From JBAYIE01 sp965279165 (GTDB lineage Bacteria; Bacteroidota; Bacteroidia; UKL13-3): a stretch of 64,000 bases of DNA. The notes beneath the pieces are model-generated. The model did not search any database, was not told the origin of the DNA, and saw only the letters and a program-made list of their open reading frames with translations. Both the position numbers and the translations under genes were made by a program. The stretch spans positions 992,001 through 1,056,000 of the forward strand of contig OZ257140.1 in NCBI GenBank assembly GCA_965279165.1, given 5' to 3'. Of this stretch, positions 37,605 to 45,570 are shown one piece after another; position 1 is the first letter of the stretch; every line of letters starts with the position of its first letter.

Positions 37605-38351
37605 TTAATAAACATGCTGCCCGCCATTTATCGAATAATTAGCTCCTGTTATAAAACTAGCCTGTTCACTTGCTAAAAAACATACCAAATGCGCTACTTC
37701 TTCTGTTCCTCCTAATCTACCCAGCGGTATTTGTGCTACAATCATATCCCTAACATCTTCCCGAACAGCCATTACCATATCGGTACCAATATATCCCGGC
37801 GAAATGGTATTAACAGTTATCCCTTTTTTTGCAACTTCCATCGCCAATGTCTTCGTAAACCCATGCATTCCGGCTTTTGCAGCCGAATAATTAGCTTGCC
37901 CAAACTGGCCTCGTTGGCCATTTACCGACGAAATATTTATGATTCTCCCAAAATTCCTTTCAATCATTCCATTGATTACATTCCGGCTACAATTAAAAAC
38001 AGAATCCAGATTGGTAGAAATAACATCTTTCCATTGCTCAAAACTCATTTTACGAAATGCAATATCCCTCGTTATTCCCGCATTATTTACCAATACATCC
38101 ACTGCTCCAATTTCCCTTTCAATCTGCTCAATCATCTTTTCTGTTGAACCATAATCAGAAACATCTCCTTCAAAAATATCAACCTCAATTTCCTTTTCCT
38201 TCAGCATTTTTTGCCATTTTTCGGCCTTTTCTCTGTTACGATAATTTCCGGCAACCCGATACCCGTTGCGAAATAATTCAATACACATCGCTGTACCCAA
38301 ACCTCCTGTTGCACCGGTTACCAATACCAGTCGCTTTCCTTGTTTGTCCAT
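37605..38351 (-). CDS. phaB: acetoacetyl-CoA reductase (PhaB-like short-chain dehydrogenase)
   Basis: This 248-residue SDR has TGATGGLGTAMC at the cofactor site, NNAGITRD, catalytic Ser in INISSVNG and the YSAAK pair. The GQFGQANYSAAKAGMHGF stretch and the ending ITGANYSINGGQHVY are characteristic of acetoacetyl-CoA reductases of the PhaB/PhbB group rather than FabG. It would reduce acetoacetyl-CoA to (R)-3-hydroxybutyryl-CoA with NADPH. No PHA synthase or thiolase gene is in the window, so the product could also feed other acyl-CoA routes. It is divergent from the tetR-paa operon and shares its control region. Confidence 0.8.
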   Translation of the reverse strand: MDKQGKRLVLVTGATGGLGTAMCIELFRNGYRVAGNYRNREKAEKWQKMLKEKEIEVDIFEGDVSDYGSTEKMIEQIEREIGAVDVLVNNAGITRDIAFRKMSFEQWKDVISTNLDSVFNCSRNVINGMIERNFGRIINISSVNGQRGQFGQANYSAAKAGMHGFTKTLAMEVAKKGITVNTISPGYIGTDMVMAVREDVRDMIVAQIPLGRLGGTEEVAHLVCFLASEQASFITGANYSINGGQHVY

Positions 38352-38419
38352 ATTTTTATTAATTTGATGTCAAGGTAATCTTTATTCTCTTTTATTCTCT
38401 AAAAAAAATTTCTGATTCC

Positions 38420-38437
38420 TTGTAATTTCCATTACAA
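38420..38437. promoter_or_regulatory. palindrome, likely TetR operator O1
   Basis: TTGTAAT and ATTACAA form a perfect 7-base inverted repeat around TTCC. It overlaps the -33 TTG and most of the spacer of the tetR promoter and lies in the 118-base region shared with divergent phaB. Its size and position fit an operator bound by the adjacent TetR regulator. Confidence 0.6.
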
Positions 38438-38449
38438 AAAATAACTTTG
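38420..38449 (+). promoter_or_regulatory. promoter of the tetR-paaABC operon
   Basis: TTG at 38420-38422, 19 bases of spacer and TAACTTTG at 38442-38449 make a full Bacteroidota promoter, 20 bases before the tetR ATG. Two palindromes overlap or abut it, so it is likely repressed by the regulator it expresses. Confidence 0.78.
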
Positions 38450-38466
38450 CCTAACAATCATTAGGC
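38449..38466. promoter_or_regulatory. palindrome, likely TetR operator O2
   Basis: GCCTAA and TTAGGC form a perfect 6-base inverted repeat around CAATCA, between the -7 box and the tetR ATG. It agrees with most fixed positions of the binding consensus CNAACGNNCGTTNG that I recall for Thermus PaaR, also a TetR-family regulator of phenylacetate genes. The two central G positions differ. Confidence 0.5.
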
Positions 38467-38469
38467 GTT

Positions 38470-39081
38470 ATGGGTGACCGGTTGATAATCAATAGAAAAG
38501 AACAAATACAGCAAATTGCAGCCCGACTCTTTAAACAAAAAGGGTTCGAAGCTACTACCATGCGGGATATTGCATCTGCAATGGATATCGAAGCTGCCAG
38601 TTTATACCACCATATTAAATCGAAAGAAGAAATTCTTGAAAATATTTGTTTTGGTATGGCAGATAAGTTTATCACTGCATTAAAGGAAGTAAATGATATC
38701 TATTTTGATGCAGAAAAGCGACTGCAAATGGCTATCCAATTTCATGTACAGATAATGACTGACAATTTAGATGAATCAGCTGTTTTCTTGAATGAATGGA
38801 GAAGTTTGCCCGAACCACTTTTATCAAAATTTATCAAACTTCGTGATCAATACGAAAACGAATTCAGGGTGATCGTAACGGACGGAATTCACGAAGATAT
38901 TTTCGACCAAACAGATCCAAAATTTGCAGCATTAACCATACTTTCAGCCGTTAATTGGATTTACCAATGGTACAATCCACAAGGAGGTAAATCCCCCGGT
39001 GAAATAGCCAACCAATTGTCTACTTTTATCCTTACCGGCTTGCGAAAAAAAATGGTTACCGACTTGCATTTTAAGCCTTAA
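38470..39081 (+). CDS. TetR/AcrR family regulator, probably of the paa genes
   Basis: This 203-residue regulator has an N-terminal TetR helix-turn-helix (residues about 8-55) with LFKQKGFEATTMRDIA followed by ASLYHHIKSKEEIL. The C-terminal domain is helical and of the acyl-CoA-responsive kind seen in PaaR or FadR-type TetR proteins. It is followed 26 bases later by paaA on the same strand and divergent from a PhaB-like reductase. I infer that phenylacetyl-CoA or a related acyl-CoA releases it from the palindromes at 38420-38466. The ligand is not visible from sequence. Confidence 0.85.
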   Translation: MGDRLIINRKEQIQQIAARLFKQKGFEATTMRDIASAMDIEAASLYHHIKSKEEILENICFGMADKFITALKEVNDIYFDAEKRLQMAIQFHVQIMTDNLDESAVFLNEWRSLPEPLLSKFIKLRDQYENEFRVIVTDGIHEDIFDQTDPKFAALTILSAVNWIYQWYNPQGGKSPGEIANQLSTFILTGLRKKMVTDLHFKP

Positions 39082-39107
39082 AAAAATAATTATTAAACCA
39101 GAATTAT

Positions 39108-40097
39108 ATGTACGGAAACGCTTACATCGATCCCAACGAAAAACCTAAATCCATCGTCGACGGAGAAGATCCGGTTTTGCTTGAAGCATTTGAATTGCGA
39201 ATAGCAAAAGGCGAGAAAGTGGAACCAAAAGATTGGATGCCAAAAGAGTATCGCAAGCAATTGATTCGCATGATTGAACAACACGCACACTCAGAAATTA
39301 TTGGTGCGCTGCCCGAAGGTACATGGATTACCAGAGCTCCCGGATTTAAGCGCAAACTCGCTCTGATGGCAAAAGTTCAGGATGAAGTTGGTCATGCCCA
39401 ATTACTTTACAGCGCTGCCGAAACCCTTGGGAAGAGTCGCGAAGCAATGATCAACGATCTCATTACCGGTAAATCCAAATATTCCAATGTTTTTAATTAC
39501 CCCGCTTTTGAATGGGCCGATGCTTGTGTGATTGCTTGGCTTATTGATGCAGGTGCCATTATCAACCAGGTTGCAAATGCAAAAGGCAGTTATGGACCAT
39601 ATTGCAGGGCTTTAGACAGGATTTGTACCGAAGAAAGTTTTCATTTAAAATATGGACACGATAATGTGGTTACTTTGGCAACCGGTACCCCTTTCCAACG
39701 CAAAATGGTACAAGATGCCCTTAATCGCTGGTGGCCTCCAATCATGCATTTTTTCGGACCTTCAGACAAAATAAGTAACCATACCGAAATATTGATGCGC
39801 TGGAAAGTAAAAATGGCAACCAACGACGATATGCGTCAACAATTCCTAAATATGTATGTTCCGAAAATTTGGGACCTTGGTCTTACTGTTCCGGATAAAG
39901 AACTCAAGAAAAATGAATCTACCGGTAAATGGGAATATACCGAACCGGATTGGGATGAATTTAAACGCGTGGTAAATGGCGATGGACCTTGTAATGCCGA
40001 GAGATTGGCTGTTAGAAGAATGGCTGAAGAACGAGGCAGATGGGTACGTGAAGCATTATTACCGAAACAATCAAAATACGTTTTACCTTACGCTTAA
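39108..40097 (+). CDS. paaA: phenylacetyl-CoA 1,2-epoxidase subunit PaaA
   Basis: This 329-residue catalytic subunit of the multicomponent ring epoxidase activates phenylacetyl-CoA with O2 in aerobic phenylacetate breakdown. The ferritin-like fold has the diiron-binding pairs in HAHSEIIGALPE, VQDEVGHAQLLY and CTEESFHLKYGH. It also has the strongly conserved NRWWPPIMHFFGPSD segment. Length is close to E. coli PaaA with a slightly longer end. It is 26 bases after the TetR gene and 6 bases before paaB, clearly one operon. Confidence 0.94.
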   Translation: MYGNAYIDPNEKPKSIVDGEDPVLLEAFELRIAKGEKVEPKDWMPKEYRKQLIRMIEQHAHSEIIGALPEGTWITRAPGFKRKLALMAKVQDEVGHAQLLYSAAETLGKSREAMINDLITGKSKYSNVFNYPAFEWADACVIAWLIDAGAIINQVANAKGSYGPYCRALDRICTEESFHLKYGHDNVVTLATGTPFQRKMVQDALNRWWPPIMHFFGPSDKISNHTEILMRWKVKMATNDDMRQQFLNMYVPKIWDLGLTVPDKELKKNESTGKWEYTEPDWDEFKRVVNGDGPCNAERLAVRRMAEERGRWVREALLPKQSKYVLPYA

Positions 40098-40103
40098 TTC
40101 ATT

Positions 40104-40472
40104 ATGATAAAGTCATTAGACCCCCGTATAACCAGAGAACAAATCGAACTAAATAACCCGATTGATCCACTTAAAGAACTCGACCAATGGGAAACGTTTG
40201 AGGTATTTCACCAGAAAAAAAGAGGCGATCAACACATGCACGTTGGCATTGTTCATGCCCCAAATCCTGAAATGGCACTGTTGTTTGCTAAAGAACAATA
40301 TGGTAGAAGAGGTATAAGCGTTAATATTTGGGTGGTAAATACCGCGCAGGTTTTCTCATCTGATTACGACGACTCGGATATTTTTGATACTGTTCCTGAA
40401 AAACAATACAGAGAAGCAGCCGGATATAAAGTGATGGAGAAAATTAACAAATATAAAAAAGCCAATAAGTAA
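40104..40472 (+). CDS. paaB: phenylacetyl-CoA epoxidase subunit PaaB
   Basis: This 122-residue small subunit of the phenylacetyl-CoA epoxidase has WETFEVFHQKKRGDQHMHVG near residue 28, then APNPEMALLFAKEQYGRR and the SINVWVV-like strand (SVNIWVVNTAQV), all diagnostic of PaaB. It links PaaAC heterodimers in the complex and has no catalytic metal site. It is somewhat longer at both ends than the 95-residue E. coli protein. It sits between paaA and paaC with gaps of 6 and 14 bases. Confidence 0.92.
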   Translation: MIKSLDPRITREQIELNNPIDPLKELDQWETFEVFHQKKRGDQHMHVGIVHAPNPEMALLFAKEQYGRRGISVNIWVVNTAQVFSSDYDDSDIFDTVPEKQYREAAGYKVMEKINKYKKANK

Positions 40473-40486
40473 ATTTTATTTATCAT

Positions 40487-41242
40487 ATGCAAACCGAAGC
40501 AATCAAAGAATTACTCTATAAAATGGCCGACGATTTATTGATAATCGGTCACCGCAACAGCGAGTGGACAGGCTTAGGACCAATATTAGAAGAGGATATT
40601 GCGTTTTCGTCAATGGCCCAGGACAAGTTAGGTCAGGCGCAAGCACTCTATATCCTTTTACACGAACTAGGCGAAAACGAACCGGATACCGTTGCTTTCA
40701 ATCGAGAAGTAAATAAGTTTCACAATTGCCAGTTTACCGAATTGCCAAATCAAGACTATGATTATAGCACCATCCGACACTTTTTATATGACCATGCCGA
40801 CCAGCTTCGTTTTAATAGCTTAGCCGATTCATCCTATGAACCCTTGGCAAAAGTTGCCAGAAAAGTACGTGGCGAACTTAAATACCATGTATTTCACGCC
40901 GATACTTGGGTTACCAAACTGGGAAATGGAAATACAGAAAGTCATGCCCGTATGCAAAGCGTTTTAAATGAAGCATGGAACGATGCATTAGGAATTTTTG
41001 AAAAAGGGGATTTTGAAGCCCTCTTAATTTCCGAAAAAATATTTATTGGGGAAGAGGCTCTGCAACAACAATGGTTGGATTCTATTTCGCCAATATTGCA
41101 AAAAGCCAACTTGAAAATACCTGCAACTACGCAATGGTTGCCAAAACTTGGCGGCCGAAAAGGCTACCATACCGAATACCTGAACCCACTTGTAACTGAA
41201 ATGGGTGAAGTATTCAGACTTGATCCTGCAGCTGAGTGGTAA
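40487..41242 (+). CDS. paaC: phenylacetyl-CoA epoxidase subunit PaaC
   Basis: This 251-residue structural subunit pairs with PaaA in the epoxidase. It has the HRNSEWTGLGPILEEDIAFS opening, MAQDKLGQAQALY and the KVRGELKYHVFHADTW segment of PaaC. As usual for PaaC the diiron ligands are incomplete, so it should be non-catalytic. Unlike common paaABCDE operons, the next gene is rfbA and neither paaD nor paaE is found in the window; both must be elsewhere if the enzyme is active. A perfect hairpin follows the stop codon. Confidence 0.92.
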   Translation: MQTEAIKELLYKMADDLLIIGHRNSEWTGLGPILEEDIAFSSMAQDKLGQAQALYILLHELGENEPDTVAFNREVNKFHNCQFTELPNQDYDYSTIRHFLYDHADQLRFNSLADSSYEPLAKVARKVRGELKYHVFHADTWVTKLGNGNTESHARMQSVLNEAWNDALGIFEKGDFEALLISEKIFIGEEALQQQWLDSISPILQKANLKIPATTQWLPKLGGRKGYHTEYLNPLVTEMGEVFRLDPAAEW

Positions 41243-41248
41243 TTAATT

Positions 41249-41273
41249 GTATAGAAAGAATGCCTTTCTATAC
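41249..41273 (+). terminator. hairpin after paaC (possible terminator)
   Basis: GTATAGAAAG (41249-41258) and CTTTCTATAC (41264-41273) form a perfect 10-base stem with a 5-base loop, 7 bases after the paaC stop. There is no long T run after it, only TTATTATT. It may be a weak terminator or an RNA-stabilising hairpin that separates paaABC from the sugar genes. Confidence 0.45.
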
Positions 41274-41302
41274 TTATTATTGCATGATTTATTGGCTGTA
41301 AA

Positions 41303-42163
41303 ATGAAAGGAATAATTCTTGCAGGAGGTAGTGCTATGCGGTTGCATCCATTAACATTGGCTGTAAGTAAACAACTCATGCCGGTTTACGATAAACCAAT
41401 GATTTATTACCCGCTCTCTACTTTGATGCTTGCAGGTATCAAAGAGATTTTAATTATTTCAACCCCTCACGACTTACCCGGCTTTCAAAAATTATTAGGA
41501 AACGGCGAACAAATTGGTTGCAAATTTACCTATACCGAACAACCAACTCCTAATGGACTTGCGCAGGCTTTTATTATTGGAGAGCAATTTATTGGGAACG
41601 ATAAAGTGGCATTGGTATTGGGTGATAATATTTTTTTTAGTGGTGGCCTCGGCCCGATGCTTAAAGCAAATAGTAATCCCGATGGTGGCGTGGTTTTCGC
41701 ATACCATGTTAACGACCCGCAACGTTATGGTGTTGTCGAATTCGACGATAACATGAACGCTATTAGCATCGAAGAAAAACCCTTGCACCCTAAATCAAAT
41801 TATGCCATTCCCGGTTTGTACTTTTACGACAACGAAATTATTTCAATTGCAAAAAACATCCAACCTTCGGCCAGAGGCGAATATGAGATAACAGATGTAA
41901 ATCTCGCATACTTGAAAAGAAAAAAATTAAAAGTTGTAGTCCTTGGCAGAGGTACTGCATGGCTCGACACAGGCACCTTTGCATCGTTAATGCAGGCTGG
42001 TCAGTTTGTGCAAGTAGTAGAGGAGCGACAAGGATTAAAAATAGGATGCATCGAAGAAGTAGCTTATCGAATGGGATATATCGACAAAAATCAACTCGAA
42101 AAAATTGCTGCCCCTCTGGTAAAAAGCGGATATGGAACCTACTTACTCAACATGATAAAATAA
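41303..42163 (+). CDS. rfbA: glucose-1-phosphate thymidylyltransferase
   Basis: This 286-residue nucleotidyltransferase makes dTDP-glucose from dTTP and glucose-1-phosphate, the first step to dTDP-rhamnose and related sugars. The N-terminal loop is GGSAMRLHPLT, where the usual GT before R is AM; the rest (SKQLMPVYDKPMIYYPLSTL, GDNIFFSGGL, and RGTAWLDTGT near residue 220) is canonical RfbA. No rfbB, rfbC or rfbD gene is in the window. It is followed 4 bases later by a phosphosugar isomerase gene, and a three-gene sugar operon is likely. Confidence 0.9.
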   Translation: MKGIILAGGSAMRLHPLTLAVSKQLMPVYDKPMIYYPLSTLMLAGIKEILIISTPHDLPGFQKLLGNGEQIGCKFTYTEQPTPNGLAQAFIIGEQFIGNDKVALVLGDNIFFSGGLGPMLKANSNPDGGVVFAYHVNDPQRYGVVEFDDNMNAISIEEKPLHPKSNYAIPGLYFYDNEIISIAKNIQPSARGEYEITDVNLAYLKRKKLKVVVLGRGTAWLDTGTFASLMQAGQFVQVVEERQGLKIGCIEEVAYRMGYIDKNQLEKIAAPLVKSGYGTYLLNMIK

Positions 42164-42167
42164 CACC

Positions 42168-43148
42168 ATGAACGAACAACATATAGCATTATCAAAATTC
42201 GGATACCAAATTAAGTATGCCGTAGAAAATTATAAACCACACGGTTTTCAAATATCTGATTTCAACAATATCTTTATTGGTGGATTAGGTGGATCCGGTA
42301 TTGGTGGCAAAATTGTAAAAGCAATATTTCAACACGAATGCCCTGTACCTGTTGAATGTGTAGCCGATTATGTATTGCCTGCTTATATCAACGAAAAATC
42401 ATTGGTTATACTTGGTTCCTATTCCGGCAACACCGAAGAAACCTTAGCGATGTATGAAGAAGTTCAAAAAAGAAATTGTAAGGTTACCATTCTAACCGGT
42501 GGCGGAAAATTATTAAAATCTGCCCAAACAGATAATATACACCACAATATTATCGAATCCGGCTTTCAACCTCGTATGGCACTTGGTTTTTCATTAACAT
42601 ACTTGATTCTTACTTTCAGCGAACTTCTTGGAAAAGATGCTAATCGGGAACTTTTGGATATTGCCGAAACCGTTAATTCTCCTAAAATATACCAGGAAGA
42701 AGCAAAAACTATTTTCGAATCAATTAAATCTAAACTGAAAAATAAATTAATCGTGCTTACCGATGGTACGCTCGAACCAATTGGAATAAGATTTGCACAG
42801 CAAATAAATGAAAATGCCAAACACGAATGTTTTCAGCACTCCTTGCCGGAAATGAACCACAATGTGATAGAAAGCTATTACGGACAGCTTGAAAGTATTT
42901 TCTTCCTACTCGACTCGCAACAACATCCTCGCGTCTCATCACGGTTCGAATTTATCAGTAACTTACTAGAGGTCGAATACAACAAAGTAATTCATGTTCC
43001 GGTTGATGATGCTTCCTATAAATCTATCTATGAGCTAATCTATATGCTCGACTGGTTGTCGATCTATATCGCCGACTTCAGAAAAGTAGATTCGCTTAAC
43101 GTACCTAATATCATGTCGTTAAAAGAGTTTTTAGGCACTGTAAACTAA
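42168..43148 (+). CDS. bifunctional phosphoglucose/phosphomannose isomerase (SIS domains)
   Basis: This 326-residue protein of the archaeal-type bifunctional PGI/PMI family interconverts fructose-6-phosphate with glucose-6- or mannose-6-phosphate. It has the first SIS-domain loop GGLGGSGIGGKI near residue 36, the GSYSGNTEETL phosphate-binding motif near residue 83 and the C-terminal catalytic HNVIESYYG segment. Length is typical. Its stop overlaps the start of the phosphatase gene by one base, so they are translated together. It links central metabolism to nucleotide-sugar supply. Confidence 0.88.
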   Translation: MNEQHIALSKFGYQIKYAVENYKPHGFQISDFNNIFIGGLGGSGIGGKIVKAIFQHECPVPVECVADYVLPAYINEKSLVILGSYSGNTEETLAMYEEVQKRNCKVTILTGGGKLLKSAQTDNIHHNIIESGFQPRMALGFSLTYLILTFSELLGKDANRELLDIAETVNSPKIYQEEAKTIFESIKSKLKNKLIVLTDGTLEPIGIRFAQQINENAKHECFQHSLPEMNHNVIESYYGQLESIFFLLDSQQHPRVSSRFEFISNLLEVEYNKVIHVPVDDASYKSIYELIYMLDWLSIYIADFRKVDSLNVPNIMSLKEFLGTVN

Positions 43149-43891
43149 TGGCACTATTCGGAAATTTTTTTAAACGGGATAAACTTCCTGAAGAACCTTT
43201 CCTTAATCCAATTACGACTGATTTACATTCCCACTTAATTCCAAATTTGGATGATGGTGTAGAATCACTATCCGAAAGCATTCTTGTACTAAAAGAACTT
43301 TCGGCCTTAGGATATAAAAAGGTAATTACAACGCCTCATATCATGGGCGACTTTTATAAAAACGGCAGGGATAATATCTTACCCGCCCTTGATTTGGTAA
43401 GAAATGAATTAAAACTTCAACATATTCTAATCGAAATCGAAGCATCTGCAGAATACATGGTAGACGAATTGTTGGAAGTAAAAATTAATACCAATGATTT
43501 GCTTCCGTTTGGCAAAAATTACATCCTTATCGAATTGCCATTTAGTGCCGAACCTCCCAACTTGAAAAAAGTATTATTCGACTTGCAGATAAACGGATAC
43601 CAACCTGTTTTGGCCCATCCGGAAAGATATATGTATATGGCTAATAATCCGGATACATACCACGAACTAGCAGATAGCGGAATATTACTCCAGTTAAATA
43701 CCATGTCGCTTATTGGTTATTATTCTCCCGAGGTGAAAAAAAATGCAGAATATCTAATTGATCAGAAACTGGTTCATTTGGTTGGCTCAGATATACACGG
43801 TCCTCGACATCTTCCCTACTTAACAAAAGCCCTGCAATCTAATTACTACCGAAAAATTTGTGCGTTACCGTTGATGAATAATCAACTGTAA
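43148..43891 (+). CDS. PHP-family phosphatase, CpsB/YwqE-like
   Basis: This 247-residue PHP-domain metal-dependent phosphatase resembles CpsB/YwqE tyrosine phosphatases that act on capsule regulators. Metal-binding motifs are TDLHSHLIPNLDDGVES near residue 24, TTPHIMGDFY, LAHPERY and VGSDIHGPRH near residue 215. A true bacterial tyrosine kinase (Wzc/CpsD type) is not in the window, so the substrate is open. It closes the rfbA-isomerase-phosphatase operon and its end overlaps the convergent pterin dehydratase gene by 10 bases. Confidence 0.85.
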   Translation: MALFGNFFKRDKLPEEPFLNPITTDLHSHLIPNLDDGVESLSESILVLKELSALGYKKVITTPHIMGDFYKNGRDNILPALDLVRNELKLQHILIEIEASAEYMVDELLEVKINTNDLLPFGKNYILIELPFSAEPPNLKKVLFDLQINGYQPVLAHPERYMYMANNPDTYHELADSGILLQLNTMSLIGYYSPEVKKNAEYLIDQKLVHLVGSDIHGPRHLPYLTKALQSNYYRKICALPLMNNQL

Positions 43892-44121
43892 ATTTTATCC
43901 AAATAAGCAGCAAGTTCTCTGTCCTTTTCAGTAACCAGATTACCGGCACTATGGGTGCTTAAAATAACATGTATTTTATTGTACGTGTTGGTCCAAACCG
44001 GATGATGGTCATGCTTCTCTATGAAATATGATGCTTTTACCATCCAAGCCATGGCATCAGAAAAAGTTGCAAACGTATACGTTTTCTCTAAACGATTTTC
44101 TTTCTCAGTCCAGGTATCCAT
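43882..44121 (-). CDS. 4a-hydroxytetrahydrobiopterin dehydratase (pterin dehydratase)
   Basis: This short 79-residue protein matches the PCD/PhhB family. It has the active-site pattern FIEKHDHHPVW and a following NKIHVILSTH with the second His, ending in a KDRELAAYLDKI helix. The enzyme regenerates the pterin cofactor of aromatic amino acid hydroxylases; no such hydroxylase gene is in the window. It is shorter at the N-terminus than most family members (95-105 residues), but the catalytic part is complete. It is downstream of secG on the same strand, 9 bases away. Confidence 0.88.
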   Translation of the reverse strand: MDTWTEKENRLEKTYTFATFSDAMAWMVKASYFIEKHDHHPVWTNTYNKIHVILSTHSAGNLVTEKDRELAAYLDKIYS

Positions 44122-44130
44122 CCCTATAAA

Positions 44131-44508
44131 TTATTGGGCAGGTGCTGTTTGTTCAGCAGGTGCAGTTTGTTCGGCAGGCGCTGTTTGAGGCTGCGTAGGT
44201 TGTTGAACCGGTGCTGCCGGCATTTCGGTATTCTCGATATTCTCCTTCAAACGGGATTGTGGTGCTCCGGTATCAGTAGTATCCATACTTGGACGGAAGA
44301 AATTAGATGCCAACGACAATACAATTAAGGTTGCTGCCAGAATCCAAGTTGCTTTCTCCACAACATCGGTCGACCTTTTAACCCCCATGATTTGATTTGG
44401 TGCAATAAAATTAGCTGCAATTCCGCCTCCTTTTGGATTCTGAATAAGAACGATGAGTACCAATAAAATACAGGCGATTAGGATAACGATAGATATAAAT
44501 AAAAACAT
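44131..44508 (-). CDS. secG: preprotein translocase subunit SecG
   Basis: This 125-residue inner-membrane protein has the SecG pattern: a first helix (LFISIVILIACILLVLIVLIQ), the conserved QNPKGGGIAA loop, then a second helix (ATWILAATLIVLSLA). It assists SecYEG in protein export. The tail after about residue 85 is unusual: it is Pro/Gln-rich and ends in three imperfect copies of TAPAEQ. The gene follows the 322-residue hypothetical gene by 3 bases and precedes the pterin dehydratase by 9. Confidence 0.92.
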   Translation of the reverse strand: MFLFISIVILIACILLVLIVLIQNPKGGGIAANFIAPNQIMGVKRSTDVVEKATWILAATLIVLSLASNFFRPSMDTTDTGAPQSRLKENIENTEMPAAPVQQPTQPQTAPAEQTAPAEQTAPAQ

Positions 44509-44511
44509 AAA

Positions 44512-45480
44512 TTAATCTTTGCTTTCTTGTTTGATTTTGAAAATAAGGTCGGCAAAGTACGCCATTTTATGAGGATATATCAAGCATAATTTTTCATATG
44601 CACGAATTGCCTTTTTATAATGTCCTTGACGATGGTATAATTTTGCAAGTGTCTCAGTAACAAGATCTTCATCTTCTTCAACACTTTGCTTAGCCATATT
44701 TGCCGGATTGTAAAACGCTGCTTTGGGTCTACTAATGCTGGGACTCTCCTGAATAAACTTATCTAAAATCGACCCAAAAACCTCCACATTGGTCACTTGT
44801 TTTGATTCGGTTGTGTCCTTTGTAACCGGTAAAATAATAGGTGATTCTTCAATAATATCGTCGGGAGAATCAATTGAATAGGTCGCTTCAATCGTTGCAG
44901 CTGACTCCAATTCCTCTTCCGGTGGCAAAATTCCTTCTTTACTAATTTGCAACCATTCACTAAATGAATGAAACTCAGATTTGTGTTTTTCTAATTCTGT
45001 CGAACGATCAGATTCAATTACAACTTCACTTATTTCTATCGGCGGTTCAATCGGGGTTTCTACTACTGATACAACAATTTCAGGTTCATGAACCAAATCA
45101 ACCGAAATTTCTTCAACTGGTATTTCCGGTTCAATCTCTTTTACGGGTTCATGGGTAATTACGGGTAATTCAACCGGCATTTCTTCAGCGGCAGGTATTA
45201 TCTCTCTAACCGTTTCCATAGGCGTTACCGGTTTAATAATATCTGCCGAAATATCATGGATATACCGAAACAACACCTCTCTATCAGGTACCGACAAACT
45301 GGATTTGTGCAATTGCCTGTTGAATTCGTAATGTTTTAAATTTGAAAGTCCTTTTGCAATCAATACCTGAACACCCTGAAAATAAGGAAAATCAGATTCA
45401 ACCTTTTTTAAGGCTGCAATATGCTGCTTTCCCAATTGCATTGGTTCTTTGGCATATAATATCAAATCTGATTTGTTCAT
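44512..45480 (-). CDS. hypothetical protein with acidic linker and C-terminal TPR-like helices
   Basis: This 322-residue protein has no signal peptide. Residues about 1-80 form a compact helical N-terminus, 85-165 are a low-complexity Glu/Pro/Val-rich linker, and the last 55 residues form a TPR-like helix pair (LAKLYHRQGHYKKAIRAYEKL). This layout recurs in Bacteroidota next to secG, where it is annotated as a tetratricopeptide protein of unknown function. It leads the secG - pterin dehydratase transcript. The function cannot be assigned. Confidence 0.7.
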   Translation of the reverse strand: MNKSDLILYAKEPMQLGKQHIAALKKVESDFPYFQGVQVLIAKGLSNLKHYEFNRQLHKSSLSVPDREVLFRYIHDISADIIKPVTPMETVREIIPAAEEMPVELPVITHEPVKEIEPEIPVEEISVDLVHEPEIVVSVVETPIEPPIEISEVVIESDRSTELEKHKSEFHSFSEWLQISKEGILPPEEELESAATIEATYSIDSPDDIIEESPIILPVTKDTTESKQVTNVEVFGSILDKFIQESPSISRPKAAFYNPANMAKQSVEEDEDLVTETLAKLYHRQGHYKKAIRAYEKLCLIYPHKMAYFADLIFKIKQESKD

Positions 45481-45570
45481 AATCCTACGCGAAATAAATC
45501 AAATACCCTGAAAAATCTATTATCATACCCGAACTTGTAATATTTGGTGATTTACTTATGTTTGATAATC

